Shown here piece after piece: positions 26,717-36,512 of a DNA stretch of 64,000 nt. Source of the DNA: Pseudoalteromonas sp. R3. Lineage in GTDB: Bacteria > Pseudomonadota > Gammaproteobacteria > Enterobacterales > Alteromonadaceae. Position 1 is the stretch's first letter; each line of letters starts with the position of its first letter. The notes beneath the pieces are model-generated. The model did not search any database. It had not been told where the DNA came from and worked only from the letters and a program-made list of their open reading frames with translations. A program made the position numbers and the translations under genes. The stretch lies in NCBI RefSeq assembly GCF_004014715.1, contig NZ_CP034835.1, forward strand, positions 3,348,001-3,412,000. Direction: 5' to 3'.

Positions 26717-28451
26717 ATCAGCGGTGCGATAACTCCCCTGATAATCAAAAATCTTTTCTGTGACCTGCCAGCCATATTTCTTATGTTGCCGGGCAATCAC
26801 AAAATCTGGTGCCGACAATAAAGTGGCATCCACCTGTTCAACATCAGTCCAGGTACTCACACGCACACCTGTGCGACAATGCTTTTCAAATTGGCGAACG
26901 AAATAACCTCGACTCGCAGGCTTAGCAAAGTCAAACACTTCGCTCACACTGGCACCATCTTCATCGAAATACGTAATTTTCAGCAATTGGGCTTTAACCA
27001 CTTCCCCACTCAGACCACTGCATCGCAGTACCATCGCGTTTTTCAGGTTCAATGCAGCCCTCAGTTTGTCGTCCGGATCGGTCAACATCACTGCACAACT
27101 GTGACATTGACGTGCAGCGATATCATTTTCTGCGCCACAATTATCACACTCTTTGAATTTGAAACGATAATCACATTGCTGTTCATTGCCGTCATCGTCC
27201 TGCAACAGTCCCTGACAACGCCGTCCAAAGTGCTCGATAACGCGCCCTTGTTCGTCGTATTTGCCCCAGAAGACATTGCCAAACCCGCAACCCGGACACA
27301 GCACTTGAACAGGTTCATTGTCCGAAGCTGGCTTCTTACTGCCCACCTCAGGGTGAAACAGGTCAAACTCATTGGCGGCATAATCAATCACCAGGCAATC
27401 TTTTTTGCCCTCGCTCAAACGCAATCCTCGTCCCACTATTTGCTGGTACAGACTCACTGACTCTGTGGGCCTTAAAATTGCGATGACATCCACATGCGGC
27501 GCGTCGAAGCCTGTGGTTAATACCGATACATTAACCAGGTATTTGATCTCTCGGCGCTTAAAGGCAGCGATGATCTCATCTCGTTCGCGGTTATCTGTAT
27601 CACCCAGCACCAGTGCTGTTTGGCCGTCTGGTAAATACCCCTTAATTTCTTTGGCGTGCAATACAGTTGCAGCAAATATCATGACACCATGACGCTGTTC
27701 ACTGAGCGACATTACGTGTTCAATGATGCTCTTGGTTGCCCGGGTGTTGCTTTGCAGCAGCTGGTTCATATCCGCTTCGCTATATCGGCCAAACGCATTA
27801 CTATCCAACGCTGAAAAATCATAATTCTCAACCGCGGGGTCAAGCTGCTTAGGGGGTGTCAGATATCCGTTTTTAATCATATAGCGCAGTGGTAATTCGT
27901 AAATACAGCGTCGAAAAGGGCTATTGTCACTCCCCGGACAAAGCCGTGATAGTGGCTGTGATACACCCATCCAGTGCCAAGCCGGTATGGGGTTGCCGTC
28001 AGACCAAGTATCTTTAGCGCCGGATTAAACTGCCGCAAGCGCGCAATCACCGCCATATACTGGCTGTCGTCTTCACCACTAACCCGATGACACTCATCAA
28101 TAATCAGCAGGGAATAAAAGGTATCAATGGCTTCTAAATTTCGGGCCAATGACTGCACACTGGCAAATGTCACCTGGTGAACCAGCTCTTTTTGCTTTAA
28201 GCCTGCGGAATAAATACTCGCAGATAAACCATAACTCTGATATTTCTGTGCATTTTGCTCAACTAACTCTTTGACATGTGTCATGACCAATATTTTATGT
28301 CTTGCTAATCGAGCAAGCTGTGCAATAACCAGACTTTTACCAGAGCCTGTTGGCAGAACAATTACCGCACTGTCGTCTGACTTTTTAAAGTGGGCTATGG
28401 TGTTTGCAACGGCTTCTTCTTGATAGGGTCTTAGTGTGTAAATAGGGACAC
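26708..28451 (-). pseudogene. radD: RadD (YejH) DEAD/H-box helicase, frameshifted in this sequence
   Basis: RadD is a superfamily 2 ATPase involved in recombination intermediate processing and double-strand-break repair. From 28451 the reading gives [10 protein letters not shown], Walker [13 protein letters not shown]-like [15 protein letters not shown], then the second frame continues with [33 protein letters not shown], the QIVGRGLRLSEGK motif VI and a four-Cys zinc finger region near CPGCGFG and CDNCGAEN. The frames join if one base is added to the C-run at 27932-27935 (HGFVRGSDNSPF). A second one-base gap in GGG at 28445-28447 would supply the GTG start; as read no start codon precedes the Walker A. 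The reconstructed protein is about 580 residues, close to E. coli (586). Confidence 0.9.
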
Positions 28452-28541
28452 CTGACTATATTAACGGCAGAGAATTTTTGATTAAGATGTGTGCTAGCGG
28501 GATATGGAATATGAACCCAGAAAAGGTATCTAAAACCTCAC

Positions 28542-28573
28542 AAGCCAGCCATTTTATATAATATGGCTGGCTT
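28542..28573 (-). terminator. inverted repeat, probable terminator of the H-NS-like gene
   Basis: An 11-bp perfect stem aagccagccat / atggctggctt with a ten-base AT loop, 14 bp after the H-NS-like stop. It is not followed by a strong U-tract on the minus strand (GTGAGGTTTTAG), so termination efficiency is uncertain. Confidence 0.5.
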
Positions 28574-28587
28574 ACGCTGAGCAGTAA

Positions 28588-28893
28588 TTAGATTTTGTAA
28601 TCTTCTAAGTTAACACCAACGAATGCTTTTGGTGTTTTACCGCGACCAGTCCACTCAAATACTTCACCGTCTTTTTCAATACGGTATTTTGGACGTACCT
28701 TGCTGCGCTTATCAGTTGCTGATTCGGAAGCAAAATCTTCTAAAGACAATCCTTTTTCTTTAATCAGTGCCAAAACTTCTTTTTTGGCTTCTTCCTGTTT
28801 TGCCTGCTCATCAATGGCGGCTTGGATAAGCTCCAGCGCTTTATTCAAATCACTGTAACTTGCAGTCTTAATAAAAGATCTTATTTCACGCAT
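28588..28893 (-). CDS. H-NS family nucleoid-associated protein
   Basis: A short (101-residue) H-NS-like protein that should bind curved AT-rich DNA and act as a repressor or silencer. The C-terminal DNA-binding motif is WTGRGKTPKAFVGV, matching the W-TGxGRTP core of H-NS. The N-terminal half is a predicted coiled-coil oligomerisation segment (LNKALELIQAAIDEQAKQEEAKKEVLALI, residues 16-44). It is shorter than E. coli H-NS (137) mainly in the linker and second dimerisation site. The ~200-bp upstream region (28894-29093) is very AT-rich, as expected for an autoregulated hns-type promoter. Confidence 0.88.
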   Translation of the reverse strand: MREIRSFIKTASYSDLNKALELIQAAIDEQAKQEEAKKEVLALIKEKGLSLEDFASESATDKRSKVRPKYRIEKDGEVFEWTGRGKTPKAFVGVNLEDYKI

Positions 28894-29093
28894 TGGATTA
28901 CTCTCGTAGATTGTTGAATTTAGAATTTTATGAGTTAATTAAGCTCGGTATATAGAGAGTATATTATATTTATCTCTTTTCAAATTAAAAGTAGTTAAAT
29001 TTATAATATCCGTTGATAATTACACAATATTAGCCATCATTTAAACTCAATTTCAGACTCAGTACCTAACACCGGCCTTAACAGGCACTGTGA

Positions 29094-32000
29094 CTAACGC
29101 ATCCAGACTTTCACCTCTGCCAAACCATTGGACTGCAACAGTTGTAACTGTGATTCAACATTTTGGCTTTGCTCAAATTCAAACGCATCGAGTTGTTCAT
29201 CAAAAGTAATGGTGGCAGCACCATCCCCACCGCGTTGCTTCACTTCATGTAGTGCGATATCAGCAAGGTTAACTGACGCTTCCCAGCCAATGACCTGGCC
29301 TCCAAGTAATGGCAGGGGATAAAAAGACCAGCCCACAGACACGCTCAGGTTCAGTGACTTCCCATTGGGCAACTTAAACTCAAACTGAGCAATCGCTTTA
29401 CATAATTCGCTTACATACCGTTCAACTTCGGAACATTTAAAGTCCCTCAGCAGTAGTAAAAACTCATCACCACTCCAGCGCGCGACATAATCGGACCCCT
29501 GAGTGCGAGTATTGAGCAAAGTTGCCAATTGCTGTAAACAGCTGTCTCCACCAATGGGACCATAGGCATCATTGATCTTACTAAAACTATCAATATTCAG
29601 GATCATCAGTACCAGGCTCTTATCTTGCTGCCGCAAAGATTGCGCATTACGCTGATAATGCTCAATATCTTTCGGGAGCTGATCAAACAAGAAGCGCCGA
29701 CTTCGCAGTCCAGTCAGTTCATCTGAGTGGCTAACCAATTTTAACTGAGTGTTGACCTGATTGAGTTTGTCATTGGCTTTTCGGAGCTCTGTTGTGCGTT
29801 CAGCGACCAGCGCTTCCAGCGCGGCCTGCTTGCGTCGCTCCTGAGTACGAAAGACCCAGAACACCAGATAGAACAAAAACATAAAGCCACAGGTGATGAT
29901 CAATCTGAAGAAAACAGTTTCATCAAAGCGCTGTGGTAATTGCAGGTTAAGCGACAAATTGTGTGCCTGCTGCCAATCCTGACCACGTCGTTTTACCTGT
30001 AGCAAAAAGGTAAAATCGCCTGGCGGCAAGTTGGTATAAATGGCTTCGCGACGAGATTGAGCATCACGCCACTGGGCATCATGACCGTCCAGCTTATAGC
30101 GAAATTCAATACTCTGTGGCGCATAGAAATCAATGGCCGTATAGCGAATGGTCAGGTCACGCTCACTGGTGTCCAACTCAACCGGGCCTTCCAGCCTGTC
30201 TGGTGTTAGATTACGTGTTGCAGTAACGATACTTTCAAATTTAGGAGCCAATTCTGCGGCGCTGAATAACTGTACTTTTTTAGGGATACGCACGACCCCC
30301 TGCAAGCTGGGATATAAGAGGTAATCGTCCTGCTCAACAACGGCATCATGACCCAACCCCGTGCAACACTGACTCGGTACACCATCCAGCTGTCGGTCAA
30401 AAGGATTAATTACCTGCTCTACCTGCAGGTTTTGCACAGGTTCACTGAATTGTGCAATCGGCATGCGGTACACGCCTTTCATGGTGCTGACCCAAACCAG
30501 CTCCTGCGACTTGTCAAAGTGTAGCGATAAGATCGGCCCATAGGGCAATCCGTGAGATGCATCAAGCTGATGCCAGTCGCCATCCTGGCTACGATAATAT
30601 AATCCATCGTAGAAAGTGCCGACCAGAGTTGCGCTGCCTTCAACGTGCAAAATACTGGTGACATAGGCTGACTCAAGCGATGTCTGCCCACCGATTTTTT
30701 CTATGCCCCGCTCATTGTATTTATAGGCTCCCTTGTCCGTGCCAATAAAGCCAAATCGCGGAAAGTCTACAACATAGGTAATAAACTGGCTGCCTAAAAA
30801 AGCATTGTAAGTAAATGGCGTCAAACCACTGTAGTCGAGCCGATACAGACCGCGCCCGGTACCCAGCCAAAGCCCGCCCTGATTAGAAGGAGTCAGAGTG
30901 AAGACCTGAGTCTGACGAAACTCACGATTTGGGATAGCAAGCAGTTTGTCATCTTCATAAATGACTACGCCACGACCAGTACCGAGGAACAACCGCTCTC
31001 CGATGAACTCCATGTCATGAATTTCCACCCCGTTTAGCTGAGACGCACTGATCACAGGTTCGTAATTATCATTGCTATCAAGCCGGCCTACTCCCTCTCG
31101 GGTAGCAATCCATACGTTACCTTGCAAGTCTTGTGTGATCGCAGAAATAGCCTGTTCCCGCTGCGTGCCGACAGAGAAACGCTCTACCCGTCCGGCATGT
31201 GCCAGCCACAGGCCCTCGTTAATACTGGCCATCCACACATTACCATCGTCATCAATAAAAATGTCGGTAAACCAGATCCCCTGATCCAATTGCGCCAACT
31301 CAACATATTGCCACTGGCCACCACTTTCTTTGTACAACAGCCGGCCATAGGTAGATACCCACATGCCACCTTGCTGATCACTCAAAAACTTATAGGTGGC
31401 GTTATTACCAATCTCATCGTATCGCCTGAGCACCTCATCAAAGTCGAGAAAATACGCACCCAACTGCGAAGCGAGGAAAAGCTTACCGTCAATCCAAGCC
31501 AGATCATGAATATTGGTTTGCGCCAGCTGACGTGGCAATGATATTTTGCTGGAGAGCTCCAGCCGCATGTCATTGGAGCCCATAGACTGGGACTCACTAA
31601 TCCGTAATAAGTGACGCTCGTTAACCAACCAAATACCTTGCGGAGACGAGGTCATTTTTGTTACTGAACCGACGATTTGGCTAATATGTGTAAGGGAGAG
31701 CTTCTTATTATCGATGTTGTTTTGTGCAAGAGTCAGGCGTTTTGCAGATACATAATATAAGCCGTTCGCCGCGACCCAGATATTACCATGATGATCTTCA
31801 AGAATATCTCTGACTTCACCCTGGACTTCAAAACGCTCTGTTTTAAGGGTTTGTGGATTTAACCGGGTTACCCCTCTGCGGGTGCCAATCCAAAGCATAC
31901 CAAAGCGGTCAACGAAGAGTTTATTAACCGCATTACTGTCCAGAAACTCACTATTTTGCGTTGTGTAATTGCTGAACTGCAAACCGTCGAATCGGCTTAG

Positions 32001-32171
32001 CCCGAATTGTGTACCAAGCCAGATATAGCCTTGTTGGTCCTGAACCACACTCTTGATACTTTGCGATGGCAGGCCATTTTGCATACTCCACTGTTTAACA
32101 ACATAATCATTAATTGCCGCATTCACACCTGTGGTGAATATGCATAGCAACAGTAGAAGTATAAATCGCAT
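29094..32171 (-). CDS. two-component-propeller/Y_Y_Y sensor with C-terminal GGDEF domain
   Basis: A 1,025-residue putative diguanylate cyclase. The start is the ATG at 32171, with gagggag five bases upstream and a signal peptide (MRFILLLLLCIFTTGVNA). About 14 propeller blades of the type ...G.IW.GT..GL.R follow (for example GYIWLGTQFGLSRFD and GNIWVAANGLYYV). Next are a Y_Y_Y-type immunoglobulin domain (FRYKLDGHDAQWRDAQSRREAIYTNLPPG), one transmembrane helix (LIITCGFMFLFYLVFWV) and a short coil. The cytoplasmic GGDEF domain reads RWSGDEF, i.e. SGDEF, with IDSFSKINDAYG upstream. It lies alone between the H-NS-like gene and pgpA; signal and output unknown. Confidence 0.9.
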   Translation of the reverse strand: MRFILLLLLCIFTTGVNAAINDYVVKQWSMQNGLPSQSIKSVVQDQQGYIWLGTQFGLSRFDGLQFSNYTTQNSEFLDSNAVNKLFVDRFGMLWIGTRRGVTRLNPQTLKTERFEVQGEVRDILEDHHGNIWVAANGLYYVSAKRLTLAQNNIDNKKLSLTHISQIVGSVTKMTSSPQGIWLVNERHLLRISESQSMGSNDMRLELSSKISLPRQLAQTNIHDLAWIDGKLFLASQLGAYFLDFDEVLRRYDEIGNNATYKFLSDQQGGMWVSTYGRLLYKESGGQWQYVELAQLDQGIWFTDIFIDDDGNVWMASINEGLWLAHAGRVERFSVGTQREQAISAITQDLQGNVWIATREGVGRLDSNDNYEPVISASQLNGVEIHDMEFIGERLFLGTGRGVVIYEDDKLLAIPNREFRQTQVFTLTPSNQGGLWLGTGRGLYRLDYSGLTPFTYNAFLGSQFITYVVDFPRFGFIGTDKGAYKYNERGIEKIGGQTSLESAYVTSILHVEGSATLVGTFYDGLYYRSQDGDWHQLDASHGLPYGPILSLHFDKSQELVWVSTMKGVYRMPIAQFSEPVQNLQVEQVINPFDRQLDGVPSQCCTGLGHDAVVEQDDYLLYPSLQGVVRIPKKVQLFSAAELAPKFESIVTATRNLTPDRLEGPVELDTSERDLTIRYTAIDFYAPQSIEFRYKLDGHDAQWRDAQSRREAIYTNLPPGDFTFLLQVKRRGQDWQQAHNLSLNLQLPQRFDETVFFRLIITCGFMFLFYLVFWVFRTQERRKQAALEALVAERTTELRKANDKLNQVNTQLKLVSHSDELTGLRSRRFLFDQLPKDIEHYQRNAQSLRQQDKSLVLMILNIDSFSKINDAYGPIGGDSCLQQLATLLNTRTQGSDYVARWSGDEFLLLLRDFKCSEVERYVSELCKAIAQFEFKLPNGKSLNLSVSVGWSFYPLPLLGGQVIGWEASVNLADIALHEVKQRGGDGAATITFDEQLDAFEFEQSQNVESQLQLLQSNGLAEVKVWMR

Positions 32172-32199
32172 AGGCTCCCTCTTCGTACCCGTAATTAAA

Positions 32200-32684
32200 T
32201 TAGCCGCCCAGGACACCTGTTTTAAACAAAGCTTGCAAACAAATCAATGAAAATATCCCGGCAAGCAGGTCATCAGCCATAATCCCCAAACCACCATGCA
32301 GCTTTCTATCCAGTATCCGAATTGGGCCGGGCTTGGCAATATCAAAAAAGCGAAATAATAAAAAACCGACCAGCAGTGACTGCCAGCTAATTGCAGCCCC
32401 TATCATAGTGATATAAAACCCGGCGACTTCGTCCCACACGATTGCAGGGTGATCATGTACACCAACATCACGAGCGGTTTTGCCACAAATCCAAAATCCC
32501 GCCAGGCTTATCAAAACGGCTAAAGAGATCTGCATCCACAACGGCTGCCCATTGTCAGCAGAATAAATGGTAGCGCTGCCAAAGTACCAAAAGTACCGGG
32601 GGCTTTAGGTGCTAATCCTAAACCAAACCCCAGCGCTAAAAAATGATGCGGGCGTTTAAGGTTGAATGATAACGGCTTATTCAA
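32200..32684 (-). pseudogene. pgpA: phosphatidylglycerophosphatase A, frameshifted in this sequence
   Basis: PgpA dephosphorylates phosphatidylglycerophosphate to phosphatidylglycerol at the inner membrane. The downstream frame carries the family core KTARDVGVHDHPAIVWDEVAGFYIT and DIAKPGPIRILDRKLHGGLGIMADD. The N-terminal part (HHFLALGFGLGLAPKAPGTFGT) lies in another frame beginning at a TTG at 32684 that has aggag five bases upstream. Adding one base to the CCC run at 32548-32550 joins them as ...ILLTMGQPLWMQISL, giving a ~161-residue protein comparable to E. coli PgpA (172). It follows thiL directly, the E. coli order. Confidence 0.88.
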
Positions 32685-32696
32685 ACCTGCTCCTAA

Positions 32697-33656
32697 TTAA
32701 AAGTGTTGATAACCGCTACGCGGTAATGGGCATTTTTCTCCCGCTTGCAGCAATTCAAGTTTGCCGACTGACGCGGTAATTTGACCGATACATACAGGGT
32801 CTACACCATACTGACGAAGACGTGCCTCTACGGCACCTTTGTTACTGTCGTTCACCGTAAATAACAATTCATAGTCATCGCCATACGCTAACCCCAACTC
32901 ATGGCGCAAAGATTCAGGCTCTAATTGCTGCAGAGTGTGTGACATCGGTACATCTTCAACATTAACCAAGGCGCCCACACCTGATTTGTTCAAGATGTGC
33001 TGCAAGTCGGCCAGTAAGCCATCCGAAATATCGATGCAGGCAGTTGCCATACCTCGTAACACTTGTCCAGCCGCCACTCTTGGAGTTGGAAAATGTAACT
33101 TTTCTTCGAGACGCTTTAGCTGAGTAGCCTCTATCGGTAGCTGACGTTTACGCGCTTCAATCGCCAAAGCCGCATCGCCCAGCTCGCCGGTGACATAGAT
33201 CCAGTCGCCCACTTTAGCACCTGAGCGTGTCAGTGCTTTGTCGTTTGGAATGATCCCTTTGGCACAAATGGTGATGGTCAGCGGCCCCTGGGTGGTATCC
33301 CCGCCTATCAGCTGAACATTGTAATACTCAGCAATTTCATGCATGCCTTCGGTGAATGCTTCCAGCCAATCCATATCGACCTTGGGCAGCGTTAAGCCTA
33401 TGGAAATCCAAGTCGGCTCTGCGCCCATCGCAGCAAGATCGCTGAGATTAACAGCTAAGGCTCTATGACCTAATGCTCTGGGTGGAATGTCTTCGAAAAA
33501 GTGTACACCGGCAACCAGGGTGTCTGTGGTAATGGCAAGTTGGTGCTTGTCAGGAACCGTCACTATGGCACAATCATCACCAATGCCAACCTTTACATCA
33601 CGACGCGCAATGCCACGCCCCTTGAAGTAATGGTTGATTAACTCAAATTCCTTCAT
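32697..33656 (-). CDS. thiL: thiamine-monophosphate kinase
   Basis: ThiL phosphorylates thiamine monophosphate to the active cofactor thiamine pyrophosphate. The 319-residue protein has the PurM-like ATP-binding features: GIGDDCAIV near residue 24, ITTDTLVAGVHFF, NLSDLAAMGAEPTW, the LIGGDTTQGPLTI metal site and CIDISDGLLADL. Length matches E. coli (325). It follows nusB in the riboflavin operon, but a perfect terminator hairpin with its T6 tract sits between them and ends five bases before the thiL ATG. No normal ribosome site is visible, so expression may depend on read-through and unusual initiation. Confidence 0.95.
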   Translation of the reverse strand: MKEFELINHYFKGRGIARRDVKVGIGDDCAIVTVPDKHQLAITTDTLVAGVHFFEDIPPRALGHRALAVNLSDLAAMGAEPTWISIGLTLPKVDMDWLEAFTEGMHEIAEYYNVQLIGGDTTQGPLTITICAKGIIPNDKALTRSGAKVGDWIYVTGELGDAALAIEARKRQLPIEATQLKRLEEKLHFPTPRVAAGQVLRGMATACIDISDGLLADLQHILNKSGVGALVNVEDVPMSHTLQQLEPESLRHELGLAYGDDYELLFTVNDSNKGAVEARLRQYGVDPVCIGQITASVGKLELLQAGEKCPLPRSGYQHF

Positions 33657-33661
33657 ACATT

Positions 33662-33684
33662 AAAAAAGCCGGCCCATGCCGGCT
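33662..33684 (-). terminator. rho-independent terminator between nusB and thiL
   Basis: Minus-strand stem AGCCGGC / GCCGGCT (7 bp, GC-rich) with an ATGG loop, then T6 (33662-33667). The T-run ends about five bases before the thiL start codon, so it must limit transcription into thiL-pgpA. Confidence 0.85.
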
Positions 33685-33700
33685 CTCCTCACGGTCTCGA

Positions 33701-34111
33701 TTACTTGCGGATTATCTTAACCGCTTTGTCCAGTACGCCGTTGACAAATTTGTGACTGTCTTCGGCACCAAACATTTTCGCCAGCTCAATCCCTTCGTTA
33801 ATGGCGACTTTGTAAGGGACGTCTTCGCGGAACTTTAACTCGTAGATGCTGACGCGTAATACGGCTTTTTCAACCATATCCAGGTCATCAAATGGACGAG
33901 ACAAATGTGGAGTCATCAACTCATCTAGCTGTTTGCAGTTTACTGCAACACCACGTGCCAGATCCTTGAAGTACTCTACATCAACCTTTGAAACGTCGTT
34001 TTCGATCAGCATTTGCTGCTCGATATCAGCAATGGGGTTGCCACTTAGCTGCCAAGAATATACTGCCTGAAGGGCAAGAACACGCGCCTTACGTCTAGCT
34101 GCTGGTTTCAC
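33701..34111 (-). CDS. nusB: transcription antitermination factor NusB
   Basis: NusB pairs with NusE (S10) on boxA RNA in rRNA antitermination complexes. The 136-residue all-helical protein shows the family blocks [19 protein letters not shown] at the N-terminus, [55 protein letters not shown] at the C-terminus (abridged in sense to the conserved core [11 protein letters not shown]). It follows ribH by 11 bp, as in most Proteobacteria. A terminator follows directly. Confidence 0.97.
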   Translation of the reverse strand: MKPAARRKARVLALQAVYSWQLSGNPIADIEQQMLIENDVSKVDVEYFKDLARGVAVNCKQLDELMTPHLSRPFDDLDMVEKAVLRVSIYELKFREDVPYKVAINEGIELAKMFGAEDSHKFVNGVLDKAVKIIRK

Positions 34112-34122
34112 TGAGATTCCTC

Positions 34123-34587
34123 TTAAATTTGCTCTAACACGTTCACCATTTCTAGTGCACCAAGTGCAGCTTCGCCACCCTTGTTGCCCATTTTGGTTCC
34201 CGCGCGTTCGATGGCTTGCTCAATACTTTCCGTGGTTAACACACCAAAGGCCACTGGGATGTCGTAGTCCATAGATACGCTCGCCAGACCCTTGTTCGAC
34301 TCATTTGCAACCAGGTCAAAATGAGGGGTACCACCACGAATGATCACACCTAATGCAATAATGGCATCGTGCTCTTTTTTCATTGCAACACGCTTTGCCG
34401 CCAAAGGTAATTCCACAGCACCCGGTACATACACGACAGTGATGTCCTCGTCTTTTACGCCACCTGTGCGTTTCAACTCATCAACAGCACCTTCTAACAG
34501 GCTGCTACCGATAAAGTCATTAAAACGAGAGATGACAATGGCAAATTTCTTGCCCGGTGCGTATTTATTACCTTCGATGATTTTCAT
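34123..34587 (-). CDS. ribH: 6,7-dimethyl-8-ribityllumazine synthase
   Basis: Lumazine synthase condenses 5-amino-6-ribitylaminouracil with dihydroxybutanone phosphate, the penultimate riboflavin step. The 154-residue protein has the substrate-binding residues in [40 protein letters not shown] (with the active-site His) and the closing [15 protein letters not shown]. Length matches E. coli RibE (156). It lies between ribBA and nusB in the operon. Confidence 0.97.
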   Translation of the reverse strand: MKIIEGNKYAPGKKFAIVISRFNDFIGSSLLEGAVDELKRTGGVKDEDITVVYVPGAVELPLAAKRVAMKKEHDAIIALGVIIRGGTPHFDLVANESNKGLASVSMDYDIPVAFGVLTTESIEQAIERAGTKMGNKGGEAALGALEMVNVLEQI

Positions 34588-34703
34588 TAGATGATTCCTA
34601 ATCTAGTATAAGCAATTGCCAAATTGAGGCGCATAATAGCATAGAAAAAGACGAAACGCCTACAGGGAAATCCCCGTCAGGCGCCCGTACTGCTATCAGT
34701 AAA

Positions 34704-35816
34704 TTATTGAGGTTCGACGTAATCGACCACTTCTAAGTGGAAACCTGACAGAGCATGATATTTTTTCGGCAAGCTCATCAGGCGCATCTTGCTGATCCCC
34801 AGATCAGCAAGAATTTGTGAGCCTACCCCCACAGTTCTGGAGGTGCCCTGAAACTTACGATAATTAGGCTTTTCACCGGCATCTTCTGCTGCAAACGCCT
34901 TAACTAATTGCTCCAGGTCTTCTGTTTTCTCTTGTTTGCCCAGAATAACCAGGACACCATTGTTTTCAGCAATGTATTTCATTGCCCCATGCAGTGTCCA
35001 GCTACGGTCTGCACTGCGGTCAGATAACAAGGTATCGTTAAACGTGCTTTGCAGGTGAACTCGCACTAAAGTGGCGTCATCAGTACTTACTTCACCTTTC
35101 AATAACGCATAATGCAGCTGATTATCTATGGTGTCTTTGTAAGTCACCAAATTAAACTCACCATATTCTGTGGGCAACTTACACTCTGCAACTTTTTCAA
35201 TCGTCGTTTCATTAAGGTTACGATATTCGATTAAATCGGCGATAGTGCCAATTTTGATGTCGTGCTCTTTAGCAAACACTTCAAGTTCCGGACGTCTCGC
35301 CATTGTGCCATCAGGATTGAGGATCTCGACAATCACTGAGGATGGCTCAAGGCCCGCCAGACGCGCTAAGTCACAGCCTGCCTCCGTATGGCCCGCACGG
35401 GTTAACACGCCACCAGGCTGCGCCATGATCGGGAAAATATGACCTGGCTGCACAATATCTTCTGGTACGGCACCTTTAGCAACAGCCGCCTGCACTGTAC
35501 GGGCACGGTCTGCTGCCGAGATACCTGTGGTCACGCCTTTCGCAGCCTCAATCGACATAGTGAAATTGGTTGAGAACTGGGCGCCGTTATTTTTTACCAT
35601 CAAGGGCAGGTCTAGCTGTTGACAACGCTCTTGCGTCATAGTCAAACAGATCAGGCCGCGGCCATAGGTCGCCATAAAGTTAATAGCTTCTGGCGTGATA
35701 TGCTCTGCCGCAATGATCAGATCGCCTTCATTTTCCCGGTCTTCATCGTCCATCAGAATCACCATTTTACCGGCTTTAATGTCATCGATGATTTCTTGTG
35801 CGCTGTTTAAGCTCAT
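34704..35816 (-). CDS. ribBA: 3,4-dihydroxy-2-butanone-4-phosphate synthase with degenerate GTP cyclohydrolase II domain
   Basis: The N-terminal RibB domain (residues 1-200) makes dihydroxybutanone phosphate from ribulose 5-phosphate and looks intact: [14 protein letters not shown] (acidic loop), TYGRGLICL and [17 protein letters not shown]. The C-terminal ~170 residues align with GTP cyclohydrolase II but have lost its zinc-binding cysteines: where active enzymes have HSECLTGD...RCDCG, this one has [21 protein letters not shown]. The second activity is therefore probably absent, and a separate RibA is expected elsewhere. The gene sits between ribE and ribH in the riboflavin operon. Confidence 0.93.
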   Translation of the reverse strand: MSLNSAQEIIDDIKAGKMVILMDDEDRENEGDLIIAAEHITPEAINFMATYGRGLICLTMTQERCQQLDLPLMVKNNGAQFSTNFTMSIEAAKGVTTGISAADRARTVQAAVAKGAVPEDIVQPGHIFPIMAQPGGVLTRAGHTEAGCDLARLAGLEPSSVIVEILNPDGTMARRPELEVFAKEHDIKIGTIADLIEYRNLNETTIEKVAECKLPTEYGEFNLVTYKDTIDNQLHYALLKGEVSTDDATLVRVHLQSTFNDTLLSDRSADRSWTLHGAMKYIAENNGVLVILGKQEKTEDLEQLVKAFAAEDAGEKPNYRKFQGTSRTVGVGSQILADLGISKMRLMSLPKKYHALSGFHLEVVDYVEPQ

Positions 35817-35849
35817 AATCTTCCCGTTAGTAAGTGCGTTATTGGCAAG

Positions 35850-36506
35850 TTATTTAATAAAGCCAGCTTTGGCCAACAAGCTGGTTGTGAGAGTTGATTG
35901 CTCAGTTTCGGTCGGTACTCCGTGGACCAGTCTTTCCAGGTAGCGCGCTATCTGGTCTACTTCCAGGTTGAGTAATGTACCCACTTTAAAGTCTGCAATG
36001 GTAGTCTCTTGTGCAGTGTGTGGCACTATCGTCAGCTTGAACTTGTCTTCGTCCAGCTCATTGACCGTCAGACTGATCCCATCAATAGCCACTGAGCCTT
36101 TATACGGAATGTATTTCATTAGGTGTGCTGGTGCTTTGAGCCAGTATTCTGTGGCACGCGCGTTCGGTTTAACGGCAACCACTTCTGCAACACCGTCCAC
36201 ATGGCCAGATACCAAGTGGCCACCGAGCCGAGAAATCGGCTGGAGTGCTTTTTCCAGGTTAACTCTCTGGCCAACCTGGTACTCACCGAAGCGCGTCAGC
36301 TTGAGCGTTTCATTTGAAACGTCGGCACGAAAGCCATCAGCGAATTTCTCAATAACAGTCAGGCAAACACCATTGGTGGCGATACTGTCACCCAGCTGCA
36401 CATCATCCATATTCAAGGTGGTGCTGGTAACCCGAGCACTCAGGTCCCCCTGTTTGAGCACGAGCTCTGTTAGTGTGCCTGTTGCTTCAATGATACCTGT
36501 AAACAT
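35850..36506 (-). CDS. ribE: riboflavin synthase alpha chain
   Basis: Riboflavin synthase dismutates two lumazine molecules to riboflavin. The 218-residue protein shows the internal duplication of the family: MFTGIIEATG at the N-terminus, then two similar barrels with SIATNGVCLTV (first) and SVAIDGISLTVNELD (second), and the HLVSGHVDGVAEV signature. It lies six bases after ribD and 33 before ribBA, all on the minus strand. This gene is called ribC in E. coli and ribE in most other bacteria. Confidence 0.96.
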   Translation of the reverse strand: MFTGIIEATGTLTELVLKQGDLSARVTSTTLNMDDVQLGDSIATNGVCLTVIEKFADGFRADVSNETLKLTRFGEYQVGQRVNLEKALQPISRLGGHLVSGHVDGVAEVVAVKPNARATEYWLKAPAHLMKYIPYKGSVAIDGISLTVNELDEDKFKLTIVPHTAQETTIADFKVGTLLNLEVDQIARYLERLVHGVPTETEQSTLTTSLLAKAGFIK

Positions 36507-36512
36507 AATGCC

